This document shows, piece by piece, positions 6,197 through 11,445 of a stretch of 11,445 nt of DNA. Below the pieces are notes generated by a model. That model saw nothing but the letters and a program-made list of their open reading frames with translations. It was not told the DNA's origin and made no database searches. This stretch comes from an archaeon (GTDB taxonomy: Archaea > Altiarchaeota > Altiarchaeia > JAFGQM01): positions 1-11,445 of the forward strand of contig JAOZPI010000028.1 of the NCBI GenBank assembly GCA_029932835.1, written 5' to 3'. A program made the translations under genes and the position numbers. Position 1 is the first letter of the stretch. Each line of letters starts with the position of its first letter.

Positions 6197-7087
6197 GTGG
6201 AACGACGAGGAACAGATCAGATAAAGAGGGGATTTGCGAAGATGGTGAAGCATGGGGTCATCATGGACGTTACTAATGCAGAACAGGCCAAGGTGGCAGA
6301 GGAAGCTGGGGCAGTGTCTGTCATGGCTCTAGAGAGGGTACCTGCGGATATCCGGGCACAGGGGGGGGTAGCCAGAATGGCGGATCCTCTAAAGATAATA
6401 GAAATTATGGACGCGGTTACAATACCTGTTATGGCGAAGGTTCGGATAGGACATACTGCCGAGGCACAGATACTGGAGGCTCTTGGAGTGGATATGATTG
6501 ATGAGAGCGAAGTGCTCACACCTGCAGATGAGGAGCACCACATAGATAAATCCAAGTTTACTGTTCCCTTTGTATGTGGAGCTAGGGACCTAGGGGAGGC
6601 TCTTCGTAGGATAAATGAAGGAGCGGCCATGATTCGAACAAAGGGGGAAGCAGGCACTGGAAATGTTGTAGAGGCTGTGAGGCATATGCACAGAATAAAT
6701 GACGAAATAAAGAGGATTCAGGGTATGGCAGAGAGGGGAGAGCCGCTTGATGAGATAGCCACTAGCTATCGTGTTCCACTGGATCTTGTGGAAAAAACAG
6801 CAAAATTAGGGAGATTGCCTGTTGTTAACTTCGCAGCTGGGGGCATTGCCACCCCCGCAGATGCTGCTTTGATGATGCAGATGGGGGCTGATGGGGTGTT
6901 TGTTGGAAGTGGCATATTCAAGTCGAAGGATCCAAAAAGGATGGCTCGGGCCATAGTTCAAGCTGTTCTTAATTATGATAAACCAGAAAACCTCCTGGAG
7001 GTTTCAAAGGGGCTGGGGGGAGCGATGGAGGGGCTTGATATTCGGTCTATGGAAGAGAAGGATAAGCTCCAGCACCGTGGGGTTTAG
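6197..7087 (+). CDS. pdxS: Pyridoxal 5'-phosphate synthase, synthase subunit PdxS
   Basis: A 296-residue TIM-barrel enzyme of normal family length. It joins ribulose/ribose 5-phosphate, glyceraldehyde 3-phosphate and ammonia (from PdxT) to form PLP, and assembles as a dodecamer in the cytoplasm. Asp24 in VIMDV, the first catalytic lysine Lys81 in VMAKVRIGH, and the second lysine Lys149 in RTKGEAGTGN are all present at the positions known from Bacillus PdxS. The phosphate-binding loops FAAGGIATPAD and GVFVGSGIF are intact. Translation starts at GTG 6197: it gives the usual RRGTDQIKRGF N-terminus, no in-frame ATG lies upstream, and a TATA box sits about 28 bases before it. The transcript would thus be leaderless with a GTG start. 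pdxT follows after 18 bases. Confidence 0.97.
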   Translation: MERRGTDQIKRGFAKMVKHGVIMDVTNAEQAKVAEEAGAVSVMALERVPADIRAQGGVARMADPLKIIEIMDAVTIPVMAKVRIGHTAEAQILEALGVDMIDESEVLTPADEEHHIDKSKFTVPFVCGARDLGEALRRINEGAAMIRTKGEAGTGNVVEAVRHMHRINDEIKRIQGMAERGEPLDEIATSYRVPLDLVEKTAKLGRLPVVNFAAGGIATPADAALMMQMGADGVFVGSGIFKSKDPKRMARAIVQAVLNYDKPENLLEVSKGLGGAMEGLDIRSMEEKDKLQHRGV

Positions 7088-7105
7088 AGGGTATATCAAC
7101 CTGTG

Positions 7106-7699
7106 ATGATTATTGGTCTTCTAGGTATTCAGGGGGATCTGGAGGAGCATGCGGAAGCAACGAGGAAGGCATTTTTATCTCTTGGGCTTGAGGGGAGGGT
7201 TCTCCTAGTCCGGACCCCTGAAGAGTTAAGGAGAACAGATGCTTTGATTATCAGTGGTGGTGAGAGTACTACGATGTGGAAGTTGCTCAAAAAATCCGGA
7301 CTTTTTGAGGACCTTCGCATGTATCAGAATCCCCTATTTGGGACCTGTGCCGGCCTGATCCTTCTGGCCTCCGGTGGTGTTGGTGATTCAGAGAAAACAG
7401 GACAGGAATTTCTCGGAAAAATAGACGCTGTGGTAAACAGGAATGCGTTTGGAAGACAACGGGAGAGCTTTTCTGTGGATATAGAGTTTGACGACTTTTC
7501 CTCCCCCTTCCATGCCGTATTTATACGGGCGCCGGTAATAGAATCTCTGGGACCAAGAGGAGAGGTTTTATCTACATATAATGGCAAGATAGTCGCTGCG
7601 AGGCAGGATCATGTTCTAATCACTGCTTTCCATCCAGAGCTGACTGACGATGTGCGAGTTCATGAGTATTTCATAAGGATGGCAGCCTCGTCCAAGTAA
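7106..7699 (+). CDS. pdxT: Pyridoxal 5'-phosphate synthase, glutaminase subunit PdxT
   Basis: A 197-residue class I glutamine amidotransferase of usual length. It hydrolyses glutamine and passes ammonia through PdxS. The N-terminus MIIGLLGIQGDLEEH is typical; it contains the oxyanion-region GIQGD that orders on binding PdxS. SGGEST (about 50-55) is the glutamine-binding loop. The catalytic triad is Cys81 in GTCAG and His176/Glu178 in FHPELTDD (one higher if counted from the alternative start). I use ATG 7106, which matches relatives; GTG 7103, one codon earlier in frame, is also possible. GAGGG at 7086-7090 may be the ribosome-binding site but sits a little far away, so coupling to pdxS is likely. 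The T5 tract at 7745-7749 may end the transcript. Confidence 0.96.
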   Translation: MIIGLLGIQGDLEEHAEATRKAFLSLGLEGRVLLVRTPEELRRTDALIISGGESTTMWKLLKKSGLFEDLRMYQNPLFGTCAGLILLASGGVGDSEKTGQEFLGKIDAVVNRNAFGRQRESFSVDIEFDDFSSPFHAVFIRAPVIESLGPRGEVLSTYNGKIVAARQDHVLITAFHPELTDDVRVHEYFIRMAASSK

Positions 7700-7744
7700 T
7701 TAACCAGTTATTTGCCTTGCCCCCCTGGAAAACCGTCCGGAGAG

Positions 7745-7749
7745 TTTTT
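7745..7749 (+). terminator. Short T-tract after pdxT, possible terminator
   Basis: A T5 run follows a GC-rich segment (7720-7742) in the 57-bp gap between the convergent pdxT and fen1 genes. A small CCG/CGG inverted repeat (7735-7742) precedes it, too weak to call a real hairpin. Archaeal termination often needs only the T-run, so this is the best candidate in the gap. Confidence 0.25.
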
Positions 7750-7756
7750 ATCAAAC

Positions 7757-8737
7757 CTAGAACCATTGATTTAGGCTTGACTGACTCACATTCTGGTTGT
7801 AGGCCTCTTCTAGCCTCCTTATCCCCCTCTCTACGCGCATCTCCGAAAAGTTGTGTTCATCTATTAGTAGCCTTCGGATAGCCTCACTGTTTGGTTTCCT
7901 CCACCTCAGCTCATACCTCTCCTCCACTCTTGGCTCTAAAAACAGCTTTCTTATCATCTCATACTTGGCTCCCAACGCCTCTTTGTATTCCTCCATCTTC
8001 CCCTCTTTGACTATCTGGTACCCCCTCTTTGGTCCTATCCCCCTCACCCCTCCCACATTAAAATCTGTCCCTACAAGTATTGCTATATCCACTAACTCTT
8101 CCCTCCCGATTCCAAGTTTCTGGAGGTTTTCCTCTAAATCTATCTTCTCCAAGTTGAACTTCTCCTGCATTGTGAGGTTTCTTATGAGTATTGGTGATCC
8201 AGCAAGCAGAGAGTCATAATCCTGCGATGCTGTGGCGTACACATCCCCTTTTATGCACATATGTGCGCACTGAACCTCCCCCTCACTTGGAGCCTGAACC
8301 TGTGGCATTCCCATAGCTCCTATAAGCCTCTTTGAGTCCTCTATCATCTCCTTAGTAAACCTGGATGTCATAGATGCATACTTCCTAGCACTCTCTAGAT
8401 CCCCTCTCTCCTTCGCTTCTGCCCATTTCTCTTCTGCGCTTTCCTTTCTTTCTTTCCTCTCTTCCAGTTCCCTTCCCTTCAGCTCTGGGGGTTTGCCATC
8501 AAAAACATAACATGGCTTTATCCCGTTTTCATATATGCGGATGCTGCGATAAAACAATCCACTGAGGTGGGAGGTAATTCGTCCCTTTAAGTCCATTAGT
8601 GGGGTCCCATCTGGCTGTCTTATTGTAGACAAAAACTGATAGAGGGTGTTCATTGCATCCACTGCTATCCTCTTGCCTCTCAGCTCCCCCCACTCAATCT
8701 CATGTCCAACAATTAGTTCTCTCAGGTTTACTCCCAT
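7757..8737 (-). CDS. fen: Flap endonuclease 1 (archaeal FEN-1)
   Basis: A 326-residue structure-specific nuclease that cuts 5' flaps during Okazaki fragment maturation and long-patch repair. All seven two-metal-site acids are visible: Asp27 (AVDAMN), Asp80 (VFDGKPP), Glu152 and Glu154 (APSEGE), Asp173 and Asp175 (SQDYDS) and Asp225 (VGTDF). The N domain (1-100), a charged helical arch (about 84-135), the I domain and the helix-hairpin-helix GGVRGIGPKRG (229-239) follow in the usual order. The C-terminus QSSLNQWF (319-326) is a PIP box, so the enzyme binds the PCNA clamp. Length is slightly below the common 340-350, with no gap in a known motif. ATG 8737 gives the standard MGVNL start, and a palindromic TATATATA box lies 27 bases upstream. 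It is divergent from rnp2. Confidence 0.97.
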   Translation of the reverse strand: MGVNLRELIVGHEIEWGELRGKRIAVDAMNTLYQFLSTIRQPDGTPLMDLKGRITSHLSGLFYRSIRIYENGIKPCYVFDGKPPELKGRELEERKERKESAEEKWAEAKERGDLESARKYASMTSRFTKEMIEDSKRLIGAMGMPQVQAPSEGEVQCAHMCIKGDVYATASQDYDSLLAGSPILIRNLTMQEKFNLEKIDLEENLQKLGIGREELVDIAILVGTDFNVGGVRGIGPKRGYQIVKEGKMEEYKEALGAKYEMIRKLFLEPRVEERYELRWRKPNSEAIRRLLIDEHNFSEMRVERGIRRLEEAYNQNVSQSSLNQWF

Positions 8738-8763
8738 TGTAGTATTGCAATTGGTATGGTGTA

Positions 8764-8773
8764 TTATATATAC
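8764..8773. promoter_or_regulatory. Palindromic TATA box shared by fen1 and rnp2
   Basis: TATATATA (8765-8772), a perfect palindrome, lies in the centre of the 56-bp gap between the starts at 8737 (-) and 8794 (+). A start site 27 bases from its centre falls at about 8795 on the plus strand and 8741 on the minus strand, that is at or within a few bases of both start codons. No other strong box is seen in the gap, so one element probably drives both genes. Confidence 0.6.
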
Positions 8774-8793
8774 TAATCTTCAAAAAATATGAA

Positions 8794-9135
8794 ATGGGTT
8801 CTCTGAATCCCCTTCCTTCGTCGAAGAGGGAGAGAAATAGGTATTTGGTTTACAAGGTTGTATCCCCACATCCACTTACGGCAGAGCAGATGGGACGTGC
8901 TGTATGGAAATCCGCTCTCTCGCTGTTTGGCGAATTTGGAGTTTCTCAGCTTTCCCTCAAAATCATTGAATTCAATGAAAAAGAGCAAAAGGGTATAATA
9001 AAAGTAAATCATCTCTCGGTGGACAAGGCCCGCTCGATTCTGTCTCTTATCAAGGAGGTAGACCATGCTCCTGTCCTAATTTATACAATAGGTGTGAGCG
9101 GCATCCTAAAGAGAGCTAGAAAAAAATGGATGTGA
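8794..9135 (+). CDS. rnp2: Ribonuclease P protein component 2 (Pop5/Rnp2)
   Basis: A 113-residue protein of the Pop5/Rpp14 family, one of the archaeal RNase P proteins. With Rpp30 it binds the catalytic domain of the RNase P RNA and aids removal of the 5' leader from pre-tRNA. Family traits are the N-terminal SSKRERNRYLVYKVVS (9-24), the central SLFGEFGVSQLSLKIIEFN (43-61), the strand GIIKVNH (67-73) and the closing TIGVSGILKRARKK (98-111). Length is usual for archaeal Rnp2 (about 100-140). ATG 8794 is the start: an ATG at 8789 is out of frame, and the TATATATA box lies 21 bases upstream, which predicts a leaderless message. It is convergent with the next gene, only 19 bases away. Confidence 0.92.
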   Translation: MGSLNPLPSSKRERNRYLVYKVVSPHPLTAEQMGRAVWKSALSLFGEFGVSQLSLKIIEFNEKEQKGIIKVNHLSVDKARSILSLIKEVDHAPVLIYTIGVSGILKRARKKWM

Positions 9136-9154
9136 TCACCACCCTCTAGACCCC

Positions 9155-10195
9155 TCATAGGTCTGCATTTTCCCTATTGAACCATTCTCTGATTACCGCC
9201 TCAGCGGGTTTGTTCCTATATTCCCACCCTCTGTACACCGGGAGGAAATACCCATCTGTTTCATTCCATGTCCTCCTAAAGACCATATCATAAAACTCGG
9301 CCTGCGCTTTAAAAGAAACGGTAAAAAAATCGGCTGGCCACCCCCTCGAATTGTTTTTCATGTTCTCTGAGGCTATCGGCTCCCATGGATAGTAGTCTGG
9401 CCCTGTAAAAGCACCCGCGTTGAAGAGAAGGTGTCCAAGTCCTGGATAGTTCGACTTGAGCGCTAAAAATTCTTCATCGACCATCTCTTCAACCCATCCC
9501 GGGTGATCGGCAATATCCCTTGTGCACGTAAGACCCCCATCTGCAACATAGTCATACCCCGTTAGATTATACCTGTGCTCTTTGGCACCTTGGACTTCAA
9601 AGGCTATTTTTCCCTTGTAAATTCCCCTAATCCTCGGAAGTATTTCTTGTGCCCATTCTGAAACAGCGCTGTCATTTTTATATCCCAGCATCTGTGGTTC
9701 GTTAACAGGACAAAACATCTCAACTCCATGTTTTTCAGAAATAACTGCCCACTTCAATACGAGGGGTGTGAGCTTGTCTAGCAGATCCTTTCCCTTTCCC
9801 TCAGGAGATTCTGGATCCATCCCGCTGTCCGGATTCGCAGGGTTCAGGACTAAAAATGTGCCAAGGCCGTTCCTATGGAAATCATCTATCGCCTCTTTTA
9901 TCTCCTCCTCATCCTCACAAACATAGAAGCTGTCTCTCTCCCCCCTTTTACACACCTTGACTCCAATTGCGACAGTATTTATACCGTCTAACCTCAGGTT
10001 ATCAATGTCTTCTAAGGATATTTTGACTTCCCTCAGAAAAGGCATCCATACCCCCCTATACTGTGTTATCTCTATCTCAGGAACCTTAGTAATGGCATAA
10101 TCCTCTTCATAATCTACATGTTTTTGCGTGGTCTGCCACAAGACGTAAAGGGTGCTTATCACAACAAGGACCACCAAGATCAGCACCTTTTCCAT
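9155..10195 (-). CDS. Membrane-anchored TIM-barrel glycoside-hydrolase-like protein, copy A (probable nucleophile loss)
   Basis: A 346-residue protein with one N-terminal hydrophobic segment (about 3-20) that should act as a signal anchor and place the rest outside the cell. Residues about 45-345 read as a (beta/alpha)8 barrel of clan GH-A type: GINTVAIGV (strand 2), LGTFLVLNPANPD (strand 3), VEMFCPVNEPQ (strand 4, with acid/base candidate Glu166 after Asn165), a strand 7 at about 255-262 reading LLFNAGAF, and strand 8 around GYFLPVYRGWEY. In its paralog strand 7 carries a Glu; here the aligned residue is Ala260, so the usual nucleophile seems lost. Glu272 (PWEP) a few residues on could in principle stand in. 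Several Asn-x-Ser/Thr sites (174, 210, 281, 311) suit a glycosylated surface protein. No exact GH family is assigned. A TATA box at 10214-10221 gives it its own promoter. Confidence 0.72.
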   Translation of the reverse strand: MEKVLILVVLVVISTLYVLWQTTQKHVDYEEDYAITKVPEIEITQYRGVWMPFLREVKISLEDIDNLRLDGINTVAIGVKVCKRGERDSFYVCEDEEEIKEAIDDFHRNGLGTFLVLNPANPDSGMDPESPEGKGKDLLDKLTPLVLKWAVISEKHGVEMFCPVNEPQMLGYKNDSAVSEWAQEILPRIRGIYKGKIAFEVQGAKEHRYNLTGYDYVADGGLTCTRDIADHPGWVEEMVDEEFLALKSNYPGLGHLLFNAGAFTGPDYYPWEPIASENMKNNSRGWPADFFTVSFKAQAEFYDMVFRRTWNETDGYFLPVYRGWEYRNKPAEAVIREWFNRENADL

Positions 10196-10213
10196 AATAA
10201 AGGACTATCCCCT

Positions 10214-10222
10214 ATTTAAAAA
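10214..10222 (-). promoter_or_regulatory. TATA box upstream of hydrolase-like copy A
   Basis: On the minus strand TTTTAAATA lies about 22-27 bases before the ATG at 10195, predicting a leaderless or almost leaderless message. It sits just downstream of the terminator-like hairpin of the preceding gene, so the two paralogs are probably separate transcription units. Confidence 0.5.
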
Positions 10223-10231
10223 AGTCTACTT

Positions 10232-10257
10232 AAAAAAAGCCCCGTCTATCCTGGGGC
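10232..10257 (-). terminator. Hairpin plus T7: intrinsic-type terminator after copy B
   Basis: Read on the minus strand, GCCCC (10257-10253) and GGGGC (10243-10239) form a 5-bp GC stem with a 9-base loop, followed at once by T7 (10238-10232). The left arm lies inside the last codons of copy B and the loop contains its stop TAG (10248-10246). The T-run alone would suit archaeal termination; the hairpin resembles a bacterial intrinsic terminator. Confidence 0.55.
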
Positions 10258-11319
10258 CTCCCTCCTATACCACTTGGCAATTACCTGTTTTGCCCTATCA
10301 TTGTCTCTGAACCTAAACTCTAGGTTTGACCAACCAAGGAAGCAGTATCCCTCCGTTTTTCCCCATGTTCGATTTAGCACCTCTCTGAATATCTCTGCCT
10401 GTGTCTCTTTATCCACCTTCGATCTCTCCGCCCCGAGCTCTCCAAAGAAAAATCCATCTAATTTGTGTTCGTCCCTTATCTTCGTCCCTACCCCCACCGC
10501 TTCGTCTATATAAGCCTCCAACTCCCTATAATTTTTATCCCCCCACATAATATCAAACGCTAGATAATCATACTCTCCCACATCCTCCACTTCTTGAATC
10601 CCCCCTATCTTGAGCACAAGACCCCCCTTAAAATAGCTGTGCAAATCTTGTGTCGTGTTTATCCATTTTAAGAGATCCTTCTCTGTCCTAAACATAAGAT
10701 TCGGTTCATTTAGAGGGGAATAAAGCTCAACCCCTTCCCTTTCCCCTATCTCTGCCCACTTCGTTGCGATTTTGTGGAGAGCCTCTATATCCCCCTCTCC
10801 GTATACAAAAGAGGGGTTTCCCTCTATATCTGGTTTTCCACCGGCATTCACCTCTAAGAAAACCGCAAGTCCAGCATTATGAGCTTTCCTGATAAGATTA
10901 ACTATCACAAATTCCGGGATGTCCACTTCTATCTCACCCTCCCCCTTGCGGATGTACTCAGGACATATCCGGATCCCATTTATCCCAAGATCCTTGAGGT
11001 CGTTTAGTTCTCTCTCGTCAAGTGAATACATGCAATTCTCTGCTGATACAAATTTCAAAAAACTCAGATTCTTTCTTTTATACCCCTCCTTTTCCCGCTC
11101 TTCCTCCCTCATTGGGCTTTGGTTCGCATTCTCCATCTGCATTGTTTCTCCCCCTTCTATCACCACTTCCTTGTTGTTTCCTTCCTGAGGGCTCATGCTT
11201 CCCTTTGTTCCTCCTTTCGGTAAAAAGGCGAATAGAGCCAGTACCACTAATACCAAAACTATTATCACAGCGATCACAATCTCTAATTTCATTGTATTTT
11301 TCTTAGCACTTATACTCAT
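10246..11319 (-). CDS. Membrane-anchored TIM-barrel glycoside-hydrolase-like protein, copy B (both catalytic Glu present)
   Basis: A 357-residue protein with a short basic N-terminus, a strong membrane segment (about 12-33) and a polar linker (about 35-84) leading to an external domain. The domain (about 85-355) looks like a clan GH-A (beta/alpha)8 barrel: GINGIRICPE (strand 2), GLAVFLEVNAGG (strand 3), VELYSPLNEPN (strand 4, acid/base candidate Glu205), LDGFFFGELGAE (strand 7, nucleophile candidate Glu294) and GYCFLGWSNLEF (strand 8, with Trp330). The end NRTWGKTEGY parallels RRTWNETDGY of copy A, as does the WAEIGEREGVE/WAVISEKHGVE pair, so the two are paralogs. Substrate and exact GH family are unknown; a beta-linked polysaccharide or surface glycan is a reasonable guess. 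I use ATG 11319 since TTATAG lies about 25 bases upstream; ATG 11292, nine codons in, would keep the anchor. Confidence 0.75.
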   Translation of the reverse strand: MSISAKKNTMKLEIVIAVIIVLVLVVLALFAFLPKGGTKGSMSPQEGNNKEVVIEGGETMQMENANQSPMREEEREKEGYKRKNLSFLKFVSAENCMYSLDERELNDLKDLGINGIRICPEYIRKGEGEIEVDIPEFVIVNLIRKAHNAGLAVFLEVNAGGKPDIEGNPSFVYGEGDIEALHKIATKWAEIGEREGVELYSPLNEPNLMFRTEKDLLKWINTTQDLHSYFKGGLVLKIGGIQEVEDVGEYDYLAFDIMWGDKNYRELEAYIDEAVGVGTKIRDEHKLDGFFFGELGAERSKVDKETQAEIFREVLNRTWGKTEGYCFLGWSNLEFRFRDNDRAKQVIAKWYRREAPG

Positions 11320-11340
11320 TAAAAGCCTTCTCTATCCCAC

Positions 11341-11347
11341 CTATAAC
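11341..11347 (-). promoter_or_regulatory. TATA-like box upstream of hydrolase-like copy B
   Basis: On the minus strand GTTATAG lies 22-28 bases before the ATG at 11319, which would make the message leaderless. A stronger box, TATATAAAA, lies further upstream at 11409-11401 and is an alternative that would give a leader of about 60 bases. Confidence 0.35.
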
Positions 11348-11400
11348 TCATACCCCATCTAGTTTCATTCTCCCGTACCCTCCCATAACCAAAATGTTGT

Positions 11401-11410
11401 TTTTATATAC
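11401..11410. promoter_or_regulatory. Strong TATA box near the right edge
   Basis: TTTTATATAC on the plus strand fits the archaeal box A consensus well and would set a start site near 11432, reading out of the window to the right. The minus-strand reading (GTATATAAAA) could instead feed copy B. Bases 11320-11445 otherwise contain no open frame or RNA gene that I can support. Confidence 0.4.
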
Positions 11411-11445
11411 TTTGTTTCAAACTATACGCTGTTTCTCAGCCTAAT

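Noticed and set aside
8773..9066. Minus-strand open frame opposite rnp2
   Set aside because: Antisense to a well-recognised RNase P protein and overlaps the shared promoter; no protein features.
1..11445. tRNA, rRNA, CRISPR array, insertion sequence or integration site
   Set aside because: I saw no cloverleaf-like segment, regularly spaced repeats, transposase or terminal inverted repeats in any gap. Gaps are all short, but covariance-model searches were not possible here.

Overview
This 11.4-kb window comes from an archaeon. It encodes an archaeal-type FEN1 with a PIP box, the Pop5/Rnp2 protein of RNase P, an archaeal Elp3, a two-protein SufB/SufC Fe-S scaffold with a Mrp-type ATPase, and PdxS/PdxT. 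Most gene starts lie about 25-30 bases downstream of an AT-rich TATA-like box, as expected for leaderless or nearly leaderless archaeal transcripts. Coding strands are purine-rich, with much AGA/AGG for Arg and ATA for Ile and proteins rich in Lys/Glu/Arg; this hints at a thermophile, possibly of euryarchaeal type, but I cannot name the lineage. I saw no rRNA, tRNA, CRISPR array, insertion sequence or phage gene, and no gap between genes exceeds about 130 bases.

Layout. Bases 1-211 (-) hold the N-terminal part of a small charged unknown protein. Divergent from it, 273-1359 (+) is a two-gene unit for nucleotide metabolism: a zinc-dependent dCMP deaminase and a P-loop nucleotide-kinase-like protein. 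A separate unknown basic protein follows at 1400-1981 (+). It converges on a minus-strand block, 6110-2049, that reads elp3, sufC, sufB, mrp. Divergent from elp3, 6197-7699 (+) is the pyridoxal-5'-phosphate synthase operon pdxS-pdxT. This converges on fen1 (8737-7757, -), which is divergent from the RNase P gene rnp2 (8794-9135, +). The right end (11319-9155, -) holds two tandem paralogous genes for membrane-anchored, outward-facing TIM-barrel proteins of glycoside-hydrolase type.

How the genes fit together. SufC and SufB form the minimal ABC-type Fe-S scaffold, and the adjacent Mrp ATPase is a likely partner, although it lacks the family's usual CxxC. Elp3, a radical-SAM [4Fe-4S] enzyme, sits just upstream and is a plausible client. 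The deaminase makes dUMP for dTMP synthesis, and the linked kinase probably acts on a nearby nucleotide. PdxS and PdxT form one glutamine-dependent PLP synthase. FEN1 and Rnp2 appear to share one short bidirectional promoter.

The most unusual items are the tandem hydrolase-like pair, in which one copy seems to have lost its catalytic nucleophile; the Mrp without Fe-S cysteines next to sufBC; the unlinked deaminase/P-loop pair, whose domains are known as fusions elsewhere; and the repeated use of one central TATA box between divergent genes. I found no clear sign of a wholly new system.
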